Assembly: GCA_023375785.1 (NCBI GenBank) | Contig: SZWC01025637.1 | Span: forward strand, 3,569 to 34,401 | DNA from: Penium margaritaceum | Lineage: Eukaryota > Streptophyta > Zygnematophyceae > Desmidiales > Peniaceae | Length of the DNA stretch: 30,833 nt | Reading direction: 5' to 3' | Part shown: positions 1 to 9,401 of the stretch, piece after piece | Layout of the letters: each line of letters begins with the position of its first letter | Position numbering within the stretch: the stretch's first letter is position 1 | Position numbers and translations under genes: made by a program | Notes under the pieces: model-generated | The model's database searches: none | The model's input: only the letters and a program-made list of their open reading frames with translations | Told to the model about the DNA's origin: nothing

Positions 1-504
1 TGACAAATGACAGGTCCAGGGCATAAGTACCTGCCGCGGCGCACAGCGGGTGTCGCACGCGGCAGTCCAAGAACTGTCCTAAAACCGGCCCAAAACCACT
101 GTTTTGGCCATAACTCTACGCACACATGTCAGAATCCTGCGCCGTCTGAACCTAGACGTGCAGAATCAAAAGACGCACGCAACGACTGGTCACATGCATG
201 CATCCATCGACTGACAGCGAGTATATAATGCAAAAACATGCAAATGGGTCTCATGCCCAGTCCGCCGAAAGGCGCCTGCAAGACGTAGAAGGCACAGCAA
301 GGAGTCCCGGTGACATCTGGGGCTCTGGAACAGTAGTCGGTCAGCTCCAGACGTGTCGGCCGCCGCCTGTCGTCGCGCCGGTGTCACCAGGGCCGCCTGC
401 CTCAGGGATCTGCACGAGTATGGACACGGCCGAGTGGTCACAGTAAACTGTACAGAAACGGCACAAATCACAACAGCCCGGGTTTTGGGCTGCCGGCCGT
501 CTGG
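1..504. repeat. Orphan sequence left of element A, possibly part of a diverged LTR
   Basis: No credible gene is seen here. The last 25 bases (about 480-504, running gcccgggttttgggctg onward) nearly match the LTR family of elements B and C (17399-17425), just before the hairpin region of that LTR. Farther left the match to B and C fades, apart from a short cataactc stretch near 108. A TATA-like tatataat lies at 222-229. It may be the U3 part of a diverged LTR whose right half is now beyond element A, or unrelated flank. Short open frames on both strands look like noise. Confidence 0.4.
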
Positions 505-990
505 TGTTGGTATGTGTCCCACAGATGTGTTGTGACCTCTGGCCTCGCTGCACACTCACCGCACTGATGCAGGTGATTAATGTTGGAGTGACACCGCCCG
601 CGTGATGCCGGATCACAAGAAGGCAGTCAGAACTCTTGTGACTGGCTTCATGGTTACCTCTAACACAGGAATTTGCCACTTGCATTGTGTGCCACTAGGA
701 TTCCTAGTGTATGACGGGGGTGTGTGTCCGGGTTGTCTTCCCAGATTTGCTAGGTTGTATGCGTGCAGACAATTATGTGGGTGAGGTCCCAGGTTCGAGG
801 CTCACTAGGCGTGGGTGCGAGCGAGGGTGGGCTCGCCGTTCGCCCGCTCGTCACCCCGCCACCTGCTCCGCTGCACCTAATACCTCCGTCTCTTGTTACT
901 CNATTCCCCTTTCATGGCGTCTAGTGCCTCGCTTGCTACGTGATGCACCACTTCCCTCGCTCTCCCCCCTAACCAGGTTCTTCTACCCTC
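505..990 (+). repeat. 5' LTR of element A
   Basis: It begins TGTTGG and ends ccctc directly before the primer-binding site. It matches 8234-8765 almost base for base. Compared with the 3' copy it lacks a 15-base segment after 595, and about 29 bases are replaced by the single N at 902. Both copies carry ggttcgaggctc (792-803 here), which resembles a Pol III B box, but no tRNA fold is visible. Confidence 0.93.
902..902. other. Assembly join (single N) in the A 5' LTR
   Basis: The flanks align to the 3' LTR around 8648-8690, where about 29 further bases are present. The N therefore stands for a short missing stretch and not for one unknown base. Confidence 0.85.
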
Positions 991-1002
991 TGGTATCAGA
1001 GC
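991..1002 (+). other. Primer-binding site of A (initiator Met tRNA)
   Basis: TGGTATCAGAGC immediately follows the 5' LTR. It is the standard complement of the plant initiator-Met tRNA 3' end, where minus-strand DNA synthesis starts. Confidence 0.93.
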
Positions 1003-1544
1003 AAGTGAGGGAAGGCGCTGTTTTCCCACACGCCCATCAGGTTCTGGGCCGCCCACCGGTGACGTGGTGTCTCTTCACCACGTCATTCACGTCTTCCGCC
1101 GCCGGCGCATCTGCGCTCTAGCAGTAGCGTCAACCTGGGAGGCCGCAGTACGTCCAGAGAGGCAGTGCTGTATCTCTGGCGTGTGGCCGTGTTCGCTTCT
1201 GTGGCAACACCGACCGACGCCACCCGCCACCCGCCATCTTCTCCTGGCTGCACCGCATCCTCCAAGCACTCCACACGTTCTTGTGGAGTCACTACGAACT
1301 TCTTTCCCTTGTCGGAGGTGACTCGCTACCTCCCACGCCGTCGCTGGGCCCTGTCGTCCGCTGGAGTCTCAGGCACGCCCTCGTAGTCCTCCCACAGCTC
1401 CTCCCTCAGCGCACCTATGTCCCTGCAGCCACACACACCACTTGTGTGACAAGGCGGACGGCCTAGGCAGCAGGTGCAGCTGTAGCCGGAGCCCTGGGGC
1501 AGCGGCCACCACCTCCATTGGTAGTGACGCGGCAGTTGCCACCA

Positions 1545-1810
1545 ACCCCACTGCAACTACAGCAGTGGCAGCAGCTAGTACCAGCAGCTGTCTCAATGAA
1601 TAGCAACTGCAGTGTTAAGTTCATACCTATGCAGCAGGAGCTGCTGCGTACGCCACAGCCACGGCGGACGCAGCAGTGTACATGCGACAGCAGCAGCCAC
1701 AGCACCCGCGGGCGGCAGCAGCAGCAGCAGCAGCACCCGTAGCGGCAGCAGCAGCACCCGCGGCCGCATACCGCTGTCTCCACCCGCGGCGGCAGCAGCA
1801 GCACCCGTGA
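1545..1810 (+). repeat. CAG/GCA-rich low-complexity tract in the A leader
   Basis: Runs of cagcagcag interrupted by cacccg and cggcgg fill this part of the leader. The reading frames through it on both strands (poly-Ser, poly-Cys, poly-Gln, poly-Leu) arise from the triplet repeat and are not called as genes. Confidence 0.75.
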
Positions 1811-1830
1811 CCAAGTGTCTGCCATCGTAG

Positions 1831-2637
1831 TTGCGTGCACCATCTTGTGGTGCCGCATCCGTCACGCTGGCACAACCCGGCAACCAGAGCGTGCCCCCTC
1901 CTGGTGCGGACTACGAGGGGAGGCTGCCCCAGCGCCGCGTGCGTCATCGCAGAGTAATGAGGGGTGATCGCGAATCCGGGCCTGCCGCATCCACGTCTGT
2001 GTGGACTTCCCGTCATCGTTCGGTAAGCGCCTCTCCGCCTCTCTCTCCCGGGGGGGACCCACCGTTTCAGGACGCTTCAGAATTGCCTGCGGCCCAGTTG
2101 CACTCACCACTCGCACAAGACGTTGTAAGTCTTGTGAGTGCTCTCACTCGCACGACGTCTGCTCTCATTGACGCCGCTGCAGCAGCTGCAACCACCTTTG
2201 CCGCCGCTGCTAGAGCGTCGCGTGCTCCTGCCTCGACTTCGGCAGGGCGGGCTACTGACTCGTACACAGAGGCAGCAGCTGCTGCTGGTCCCATCGCTGT
2301 AGCCGCTGCTAACATAGGCACACAGGTTTTTGCCGCAGCGTCTGCCATTGCCTCTTCCATAGCCGTAGCTGCGACAGCAACATCAGCAGCTGCAGCCTCT
2401 ATCCGCAGCTCTACAGCCGCAGCAGTCGCCGCATCAGCATCTGCTCCATCTGCCGCCTTCAGCTTCGTCACGGCGACTGTCTCCATCGCAGCCGTCTTCG
2501 TCACCCTCGGTGCCGCCTACACCACCGGAGCCGTTGCTCTCGTGGTGCCCATCGTCTCCACCATCTCTGTTCTGTCTACTGCCGCAGCGGCTGCTATTCC
2601 TCCTCTGCTTGCCTTTCCGCACACCCCATCCTCCTGA
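1831..2637 (+). CDS. Possible alanine-rich leader ORF of element A (268 aa)
   Basis: An open frame of 268 codons starts at ATG 1831, ends 2637 and lies wholly within the leader. The first third is Arg/Pro/Ser rich. Residues about 115-205 are mostly Ala, Thr and Ser. Residues about 208-247 are hydrophobic enough for one or two membrane spans (for example SIAAVFVTLGAA and ALVVPIVSTISVL). I recognise no domain, and elements B and C show no clear homologue. GC-rich triplet-like DNA readily stays open by chance, and a long open frame also exists on the opposite strand (2067-2504), so the coding claim is weak. If real, it would be an accessory protein upstream of gag. Confidence 0.2.
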   Translation: MRAPSCGAASVTLAQPGNQSVPPPGADYEGRLPQRRVRHRRVMRGDRESGPAASTSVWTSRHRSVSASPPLSPGGDPPFQDASELPAAQLHSPLAQDVVSLVSALTRTTSALIDAAAAAATTFAAAARASRAPASTSAGRATDSYTEAAAAAGPIAVAAANIGTQVFAAASAIASSIAVAATATSAAAASIRSSTAAAVAASASAPSAAFSFVTATVSIAAVFVTLGAAYTTGAVALVVPIVSTISVLSTAAAAAIPPLLAFPHTPSS

Positions 2638-2790
2638 CTTTGTTTGCTGCATTCAGTGCCTGCTTGCACTCTTCTCCTGCCTGCCTTGCGGTGGCTTGTC
2701 CTGTCTGACTCGGGGTGGGTTGTCCTGCAGCATCTTTAGTCTTTGCCTCAGGCAACCCCATATTTCCCACGCCCACTGGGGCTGGGGAAA

Positions 2791-2815
2791 CTCTGCCGAA
2801 ATTTTTTCGGCAGAG
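2791..2815 (+). other. Leader hairpin of A, upstream of gag
   Basis: A perfect inverted repeat with arms CTCTGCCGAAA and TTTCGGCAGAG and a 3-base loop lies 16 bases before the gag ATG. Similar hairpins with the GCCGAAA / TTTCGGC core are in the leaders of B (9276-9299) and C. It may act in RNA packaging, dimer formation or translation; that is inference. Confidence 0.75.
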
Positions 2816-2831
2816 CCCGCACGTTGTCACC

Positions 2832-5800
2832 ATGTCCAGTGACGACGAGTCAGTCATTGCGTCTCTTCAGCGCCAGCTGGCCCTCGCTCTCGAGGCCCAG
2901 CAGGAGGCTGAGGACCGTCTTAAGCTCGCTGAGGACAACAACACTGCTTTTGCTGATGAAGTCGCCGCTATTGTACTTCGCCGCCTCCCTGCTGCGTCTG
3001 CCGTTCCCCTTGCAGGGGCCAACCCCATTCCGCAGGCAGGCACCACCTCTGCTTCTAGCACCTCTGCTGCTGCACACCCTGGCACTGCCGCTGCTGCTGC
3101 CCAGCTGCCTGCGCCTCGCCAGCATGATTTCTTTTCTCAGCCGCCTGCGCTGGCCTCTGGACTTCCCTTCTCCTCCTGGGAAGTGCACTTTAGCGCGTGG
3201 GCTCAAGGGGAGCAGCTGTGGGAGTATGACTCCCCAGCTGTTGCTCCATTTACTCCCCTTGCAACTGAGTCTGCCCGTGCCATCCGCGCCCTCATCGCAG
3301 TCGCTCCTGAGTCGCTGGTTGATGATGTCGGCACGTACAATGCTGATCCTGCTGTCCAGCGCCTGGCCGACCCTGTCGGTGCATATGCCATGCTACGTCA
3401 TCGCACCACTGTCACTGGCCAGGCCGCTCAGAGCGCCCTCACAGTCCAGTTCAACACACTTCTCATGCGTAGTGACGAGACCGCTGATGCCTACTGGTCT
3501 CGCGGTCTCAAGCTCCTTCGCGAGCTTGGCATAGCAGCACCTGGCCAGCTCTCTGCCGTCCTCACCATGGTCAACAGCCTCATCCCAGAGCTGTCCGACC
3601 TTCTTCGTGACGTCAAAGCTGACGAGCTAGAGCAACTTGCCTCCCAGCCCGTTCCCCCAGATTCACTGCCAGGGGTAGGGGCTCTTTGGGATTTCACCTC
3701 CGAGCGTCTTGCTGCCTGGTGGACCAGTCATCAGAACAAGCGCCTCCATCGCTCTTCCGTCACGGGGGTCGCTGCGCTTAGTACTGCTACTGCACCCTCC
3801 TCCTCTGCTGACCCTTCCTCTACCTCCACTGCTTCTTCCTCGTCCTCCTCCGCCTCTGCCCTCGCTTCCCAGGGTCGTGGAAAGGGCAAGGGGAAGGGCA
3901 AGGGCAAGGGCAAGGACAAGGGTGTTCCTGCTTCCTCGCGGGTTCCGGGCGCTGTCGTGTGTTGGAACTGCGGCTCTACTGAGCACTCTGCTCGGACTTG
4001 CCCAGCTCCTCCGGATGACCTCCGCCTCGCCCGGGCCATGCGCGCTCACTGGGCTCGCACCTCCACCTCCTCCGCGCCATCGCCCTCAGGCGCCGGCGTC
4101 GCATCGCGCTCCACCACCTCCGTCTCGGCTCAGGCTCACGCCACCTCTGGTGTACCTCCTCATCCGCCTTACCCCTATCCCTGGGGCTGGCCACCTCCTT
4201 TCGGCACCCCTGCGTATGCTGGCCCCCCGTCATCAGCCTACACCCCTCCGCCGTGGTTCCCGCCTTCCCCAGGTGCGTCTACTCCAGCTCCGCTGGCGTC
4301 TGTGGATGGTGATCGCGGTGATCGCGAGCGCAACCTCCTTCAGCTTCTTCGTCTTCGCGATCAGGGAGGTGAGAGTGTTGCACCGCTGGCCAGAGGTCTT
4401 GTGTGTCATACTGACAGTGTCCTCCGTGGGGATCCTCCCGGTCACATTTTGGGTGCCAGGTGTGAGTCTGTCCCGTGGATCGAGCGTTGGCAGTCCGACT
4501 TTCTTCCTCGTGGTCTGTCCCTCTGTACATTGTCGCCGTCCTCCGTTGGCACTGTTGCCACATCCAGTGTGCTCCCCACTATGCGTGCGTCTTGTGGTCT
4601 TTGGGTCCTTGATTCCGGGGCAAGTCACCACATGACGTTTGTACATTCCTCGTTTGTCTCGTTAGGCCCCGTCGGTTCCGTCCGCTTTGTTCGTACTGGG
4701 TCTGGCCAGTTGCTGCCCGTTCAGGGTGTGGGCGTCGTGCGCTTTGTTGGACCCAGTGGTGCCCTGTACCTGCCTGACGTTCTGTATGTGCCTTCGCTGG
4801 AACTCAGTCTGCTGTCTGTGCCATCCCTGGACGATCAAGGTATGGACTTCACTGCTAGCCGTGGTGTTGGCACCGTCTGTCTTTGTCCCACTCAATGTGC
4901 TGTTCTCCGTGGCGTGAAGTGCGGCAAACTCTATCGTGTCCCCTTGCATGCCCCCCCCGCTCCTGCCGTCGGTGTCGCCCTTGCTCACGTTGCACCTTCT
5001 CTTGCTCCTGACCTCGTGCGTCTCTTGCATCGTCGCCTTGGTCATGTCCACACCGATGCCATTCACAGTATGCTGCGTCTTCAGCCTGCTCTTGGCCTCT
5101 TGCCCTCTACCTTCCCTACCCCTTGCCCTGCTGATTGCCTTGACTGTGCGCAAGGGAAGATGCATCGCTCTCCTTTCTCTCCTTCTGACTCACAATCTAC
5201 ACATCCCCTGGATCGTGTTCATGCGGATGTCATGGGGCCTTTGCCTCATGACCTCCTTGGTGACGTTGGTCGCTACGTCTTGTGTCTCACCGATGATTTA
5301 TCTCGCTTCCGCTGGGTGTTTGCTCTTCGTCAGAAGAGCGATGTCTGTTCTGTCATTGAGTCCTGGCTTGTTCAGGCCGAACGTGCCTGTCAGCGGTCGC
5401 TGCGTGTCTTCCGCAGCGACCGTGGTGGTGAATTCCTTGATCCCACCGCTCGTCTTCTCGAGTCTCGTGGGGTGTGTCTGGAGACGTCGGCTCCTTACAC
5501 ACCCCAGCAAAATGGTGTCTCTGAGCGTTGGAACCGGACACTTGCCGACGGAGTCCGCACGCTTCTGTCTGAGTCTGGTCTGCCGCCCCTCTTTGCCTTC
5601 GAAGCAATGTGCTACATGACGTGGGTCTGGAACCGTGTCCCACACGGCCCCCTTCCCCGCACTATCACACCCTTTGAGCGCTGGCATGGTCATCGGGCTG
5701 ATCTTCGCCTAGCTCGGGTTTGGGGTAGCATTGCTTCTGTCTGGCTTCCAGAGGATCTTCGTGATGGGAAACTATCCCCTCGCGGTCGTCTCTGCCCCTT

Positions 5801-5855
5801 TCTCGGCGTCTCCGCGCAGTCCAAAGCCTGGCGCTTTTGGGACCCTGTCCGTTAG
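2832..5855 (+). CDS. Element A gag-protease-integrase polyprotein (N-terminal two thirds of gag-pol)
   Basis: The start at 2832 is chosen because the frame upstream of it (open from 2715) runs through the leader hairpin. The first 35 residues look like a coiled coil, followed by the gag core. A basic Gly-Lys repeat coded by a gggcaa hexamer tract (about 3873-3925) precedes a CCHC zinc knuckle, CX2CX4HX4C (3959-4000). The aspartic protease has DSGASHH with its Asp at 4611-4613. The integrase has the HRRLGH...CLDCAQGK zinc site (about 5028-5160) and catalytic Asp 5226, Asp 5418 and Glu 5523, spaced 64 and 35 residues (DD35E). The frame stops at TAG 5853-5855, just past the integrase C-terminal part, where B and C read on, so this stop truncates the polyprotein. 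Confidence 0.9.
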   Translation: MSSDDESVIASLQRQLALALEAQQEAEDRLKLAEDNNTAFADEVAAIVLRRLPAASAVPLAGANPIPQAGTTSASSTSAAAHPGTAAAAAQLPAPRQHDFFSQPPALASGLPFSSWEVHFSAWAQGEQLWEYDSPAVAPFTPLATESARAIRALIAVAPESLVDDVGTYNADPAVQRLADPVGAYAMLRHRTTVTGQAAQSALTVQFNTLLMRSDETADAYWSRGLKLLRELGIAAPGQLSAVLTMVNSLIPELSDLLRDVKADELEQLASQPVPPDSLPGVGALWDFTSERLAAWWTSHQNKRLHRSSVTGVAALSTATAPSSSADPSSTSTASSSSSSASALASQGRGKGKGKGKGKGKDKGVPASSRVPGAVVCWNCGSTEHSARTCPAPPDDLRLARAMRAHWARTSTSSAPSPSGAGVASRSTTSVSAQAHATSGVPPHPPYPYPWGWPPPFGTPAYAGPPSSAYTPPPWFPPSPGASTPAPLASVDGDRGDRERNLLQLLRLRDQGGESVAPLARGLVCHTDSVLRGDPPGHILGARCESVPWIERWQSDFLPRGLSLCTLSPSSVGTVATSSVLPTMRASCGLWVLDSGASHHMTFVHSSFVSLGPVGSVRFVRTGSGQLLPVQGVGVVRFVGPSGALYLPDVLYVPSLELSLLSVPSLDDQGMDFTASRGVGTVCLCPTQCAVLRGVKCGKLYRVPLHAPPAPAVGVALAHVAPSLAPDLVRLLHRRLGHVHTDAIHSMLRLQPALGLLPSTFPTPCPADCLDCAQGKMHRSPFSPSDSQSTHPLDRVHADVMGPLPHDLLGDVGRYVLCLTDDLSRFRWVFALRQKSDVCSVIESWLVQAERACQRSLRVFRSDRGGEFLDPTARLLESRGVCLETSAPYTPQQNGVSERWNRTLADGVRTLLSESGLPPLFAFEAMCYMTWVWNRVPHGPLPRTITPFERWHGHRADLRLARVWGSIASVWLPEDLRDGKLSPRGRLCPFLGVSAQSKAWRFWDPVR

Positions 5856-5965
5856 CGGGTCGTCGAGTCTCGCGACGCCCTGTTCTTTGAGTCTGTCTTC
5901 CTTCGGGACCTCAGTCGCCTGTCGCCTGACTCCTCCCTCCTGCCTCTCTCTCGGCTGAGGGGGGA

Positions 5966-6075
5966 TGTCGGACCTGCCAGTCCAGCAGTCCCTGTCGGTC
6001 CTGCCAGTCCAGCAGTCCTTGTCGGTCCTGCCAGTCCGGCAGTCCCTGTCGGTCCTTCCGGTCCGGCAGTTCCTA
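5966..6075 (+). repeat. 30-bp tandem repeat in the A integrase-RT linker
   Basis: About 3.7 units containing gtcggtcctgccagtcc code Gly-Pro-Ala-Ser-Pro-Ala-Val-Pro-Val. It is the short counterpart of the much longer 36-bp arrays at the same place in B and C. Confidence 0.8.
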
Positions 6076-6987
6076 TTGCCTCATCGCATCTGTCACCCTC
6101 GTTGCAGTCTCGTCGTTCGGACCTGTCTCTACCTACCCTGTGTCCTCTTCCTCTGACGTCTCGTCCCCGGCCACTGACTCTGCCCAGTCTGCCTCATCTC
6201 CCGCTGTCCCGTCCAGCCCGGTCGCTTCTCCTGTTGCCCCTTCACCCGCGGTCTCTCCTGTCCAGGTGTCTCATCCACCTCCGCACGTCCCTGCTGGATC
6301 TGCCCCTGTCTCACCCTTCGTCCGGGGTGGGCGTCTTCGTGCCTTACCCAACCGCTCTAACACCTTCACGACCTCGGCACGTCCTCACCTGTCTCAGCCT
6401 GCGTCTCAGCCACCTCACTCGACTGCTCTCCCCACCGGCATGGACGCACTGGGCTTGGCCACTGGGGTTGTCCATCCCAGTTCCGCCCTCGGCTACACGC
6501 TTCTTGCCTCTGAGCATGAGCGGGCCTTGGAGGTTGCAGTCTTGAGCAGCATTGCAAAGTGTCACGCCATATCCGTCACCACTGCCTTGCCCCCTGAGCC
6601 GACCACTGTGCATCAAGCTCGTGCAGCCTCTGATGCGCAGCAGTGGGAGGCTGCAATGCATGACGAGCTCAAAGCCCTTGATGCTCATGCAGTCTATGAA
6701 CTTGTCGATCTTCCGCCTGGGCGCAAAGCCATTGATGCCCGTTGGGTCTTTCGGCGCAAGTACAAGCCCAACGGTGCACTCGACAAGTACAAGGCACGCC
6801 TCACGGAAAAGGGGTATTCCCAGGTCCCCGGCGTCGACTTCGATGAGACATTTGCGCCGGTTGGGCGGTACACCACTGCCAGAGCGCTGTTGAGTCTCGT
6901 GGCTCATCACGACTGGGAGTTAGAGCAGATGGATGTGAACAATGCATTCCTCCACGGACGGTTGGACGAGGAGATCTACGTGGTGCA

Positions 6988-6988
6988 N
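6988..6988. other. Assembly join (single N) inside the A reverse transcriptase
   Basis: Alignment with element B around 15665-15710 shows that about 39 bases (the PPGFDDGTGRVWR-like region) are missing here. Frames before and after the N differ. Confidence 0.85.
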
Positions 6989-8226
6989 GACTGCGGAAGG
7001 CCCTCTATGGCCTAAAGCAGTCGCCACGGTGCTGGAACCAAGAGATCACGTCCACTCTTGAGAAAGGAGGTTACCGGCGCAGTACGGTGGATCCGTCACT
7101 CTTTGTCAGTCCACCCTCTGTCCCGTTCGTCGCTGTCCTCGTCTATGTGGATGACCTGCTGATAGCATCGCCTAGTCAGGCGGCGGTCCAGTCAGTGAAG
7201 ACGCTCTTGCAGTCCACGTACAAGATGAAAGACTTGGGACCTGCTCGTGTCTTCTTGGGCATGGAGCTTGAGCGCGACCGTTCTCGTCGCATACTCCATG
7301 TCCACCAGGCTGCATACGTCCGTAGCCTGGGGGAGCGCTTTGCCTCACTGCTAGAGTCCACACCCACTGCGTCCACTCCCATGACCCCAGCAGGTCAAAG
7401 GCTGCTGAAGACACTGGATGTGTCCAAGCTGGGGGAGACAGTCGATGTGACTGACTATCTCCGCATCATCGGGTCACTGATGTACCTGGCGACCACTACA
7501 AGGGCAGATGTCGCCTTCTCCGTGAACTTCCTAGCCCAGTTCTCCCAGGCTCCCCGAGCCCGACACATGGAGGCTGCGCTACGCGTTGTCAGATACGCTC
7601 TCTCCACTGCACGCACTGGGTTGTGCTATCGTGCACAACCATCCATTGTCGTGGACGGATACACGGACAGCGACTGGGCACATGACACCGACGCACGCAG
7701 CCGTACAGGTTACATCTTCCTCATTGGAGGAACCGCTGTGTCGTGGAAGAGTGGCAAGCAAGGCTGTGTGGCGCGCAGCTCAAGTGAGGCTGAGTATGTT
7801 GCTCTAGGTACAGGCACTTGCGAGAGTGTGTGGCTGTGTCGCTTGCTGTAGCAACTGCGCGTCCCCATTCGCTGCATCACTTTGCGCTGTGATAATCAAA
7901 GCACTAAGGCGATTGCTGAACATGATGGCATGCATCATACACGCACGAAGCACATCAATGTTGAGCATCATTTTGTGCGTGAGCGCATTACTGCAGGTGA
8001 TGTCCAGATCGTCTGGGTCGATACACGACAACAGCGAGCTGATTTTCTGACGAAGGCACTCAGCAGCAACGTCTTCAAGGCGGCTGTGCATGCAGTTGGG
8101 CTGTTGTGTCCACGTGGTGGTCCTGGTTGAATGGTTATGGCTAGTGCTCGTACAGTTGTCTGTCACTCCTTGTGACACCCTTTTGTGGTTGTGCGCTCCT
8201 GTCACTGTGCGTCGGCTGTAAGTCAT

Positions 8227-8233
8227 GGGGGAG
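8227..8233 (+). other. Polypurine tract of A
   Basis: GGGGGAG within agtcatgggggag directly precedes the TGTTGG start of the 3' LTR. It is the plus-strand primer site. The same string precedes the 3' LTRs of B and C. Confidence 0.9.
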
Positions 8234-8765
8234 TGTTGGTATGTGTCCCACAGATGTGTTGTGACCTCTGGCCTCGCTGCACACTCACCGCACTGATGCA
8301 GGTGATTAATGTTGGAGTGACACCGGCGCTGACGTCACCGCCCGTGTGATGCCGGATCACAAGAAGGCAGTCAGAACTCTTGTGACTGGCTTCATGGTTA
8401 CCTCTAACACAGGAATTTGCCACTTGCATTGTGTTGACACTAGGATTCCTAGTGTATGACGGGGGTGTGTGTCCGGGTTGTCTTCCCAGATTTGCTAGGT
8501 TGTATGCGTGCAGAAAATTATGTGGGTGAGGTCCCAGGTTCGAGGCTCACTAGGCGTGGGTGCGAGCGAGGGTGGGCTCGCCGTTCGCCCGCTCGTCACC
8601 CCGCCACCTGCTCCGCTGCACCTAATACCTCCGTCTCTTGTTACTCCAAGATACGCGTTTCTTCGCTAGTCAAGTATTCCCCCCTTCCATGGCGTCTAGT
8701 GCCTCGCTTGCTACGTGATGCACCACTTCCCTCGCTCTCCCCCCTAACCAGGTTCTTCTACCCTC
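8234..8765 (+). repeat. 3' LTR of element A
   Basis: It starts TGTTGG after the polypurine tract and ends ...ctaccctc, where similarity to the 5' copy stops. It carries a 15-base segment at 8325-8339, including gctgacgtcacc, that the 5' LTR lacks. The segment is bounded by short cacc repeats, so a slippage deletion in the other copy is likely. Confidence 0.93.
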
Positions 8766-9096
8766 ACCGAGAAAACCTGCCAGCCTGAAATTAGCTATTT
8801 TCTGATTGGCTGATGAACTGAGTAACAAGCTCTACAGAGCTGGGGGGGCGGGGCTAGAACTTGGAGGGGTCCCCCATTGCTGTTTATTCTTCATTCCTAA
8901 TCAGTTACTATCAGTTTTCAGTTGCTTTCTGGCTCTAACTCTGGCGCGCGCGTTTCTGAGTAACAAACCCAGAGCTTCCAGACTTAGACTCTAGAGCAGC
9001 AGACTGAGGGGGCAGCTGACTTAAGCAACGAGCGTGGAAGCCCGCACGCAGCATCAACAACGCTGCTGCCCCAACCTGTTGCATAGTTTTCCTTTT
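8766..9096 (+). repeat. Partial 5' LTR of element B (3' half)
   Basis: It begins accgagaaaacc, which in the intact C LTR lies in the loop of the ggcaggg/ccctgcc hairpin, and runs to the primer-binding site. The expected left half, starting TGTTGG as at 16935, is absent and element A lies in its place. Confidence 0.88.
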
Positions 9097-9109
9097 TGGT
9101 ATCAGAGCC
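9097..9109 (+). other. Primer-binding site of B (initiator Met tRNA)
   Basis: TGGTATCAGAGCC follows the 5' LTR and complements the initiator-Met tRNA 3' end. Confidence 0.93.
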
Positions 9110-9191
9110 AGAGCGTAGTAGCAGCAGCAGAAGACTGGCAAACAGGTGCCAGACAACGCCGGCGGACCCCCATACGCGCCAGTGCAGGGGA

Positions 9192-9220
9192 AATGCTACC
9201 GGATTTTTTCCGACAGCATT
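9192..9220 (+). other. Leader hairpin 1 of B
   Basis: Imperfect inverted repeat aatgct...agcatt around a ccgga/tccg core with T-rich loop. The partner in C is 26364-26392. Confidence 0.65.
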
Positions 9221-9275
9221 GACCCTCCTGGTGGCGGCGTCAGATTTTTTCCCACGGCCACTGGGCCAGGGGAAA

Positions 9276-9299
9276 TGCTGCCGAAATTTTTCGGCAGCA
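9276..9299 (+). other. Leader hairpin 2 of B
   Basis: Perfect 11-bp arms TGCTGCCGAAA and TTTCGGCAGCA with a 2-base loop. It is nearly identical to the element A hairpin at 2791-2815, although the surrounding leader differs. Confidence 0.75.
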
Positions 9300-9401
9300 C
9301 TGACCCCCATGCGTGATGCGAGGAGGTGAGCGGTAGGCGGCGTCTGACGTCTGTGGGCGACGACGCACGCGGCAACGTCACCTTGGTGCAGTGACTGGCA
9401 C

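Larger units (their letters stand above)
1003..2831 (+). other. Long leader of element A
   Basis: This 1.83-kb stretch separates the primer-binding site from the gag start and is unusually long for a copia element. It has a CAG/GCA-rich part at about 1545-1810, an alanine-rich open frame at 1831-2637 and a perfect 11-bp-arm hairpin at 2791-2815 just before gag. The other two elements also have long leaders, with CAG/CTG tracts and a like hairpin, so length and composition seem to be kept features of these elements. Confidence 0.7.
5856..8130 (+). pseudogene. Element A linker, reverse transcriptase and RNase H (interrupted)
   Basis: The first part continues the integrase frame through a short 30-bp tandem repeat (about 5966-6075, Gly-Pro-Ala-Ser-Pro repeats), then shifts to the frame that is open at 6140-7015. 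RT begins with KAIDARWVFRRKYKPNG and has the catalytic-Asp segment QMDVNNAFLHG (Asp at 6932). The N at 6988 replaces about 39 bases between this and YGLKQSPRCWN. The YVDDLLIAS active site is at 7144-7155. RNase H has YTDSDW, SSSEAEY, CDNQST and the terminal ADFLTKAL. A TAG at 7849-7851 interrupts RNase H, and the natural end is TGA 8128-8130. The frame change at the N is explained by the missing bases and need not be a true mutation. Confidence 0.88.
505..8765 (+). mobile_element. Element A: Ty1/copia LTR retrotransposon, nearly complete
   Basis: Two LTRs (505-990 and 8234-8765) flank an iMet-tRNA primer-binding site at 991, a polyprotein and a polypurine tract at 8227-8233. The domain order protease, integrase, reverse transcriptase, RNase H places it in the copia (Pseudoviridae) group. 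The LTRs differ by about five substitutions by eye, one 15-base indel and the N at 902, so this is the most recent of the three insertions. The coding part has an in-frame TAG at 5853, a frameshift near 6080-6140, an unresolved N at 6988 and a TAG at 7849. The flanks do not form a target-site duplication. No element-specific host gene is captured. Confidence 0.93.

Noticed and set aside
782..806. tRNA gene or SINE in the A LTR, from a B-box-like ggttcgaggctc
   Set aside because: The T-arm does not pair and no clear A box or acceptor stem is found. It is repeated only because it is part of both LTRs.
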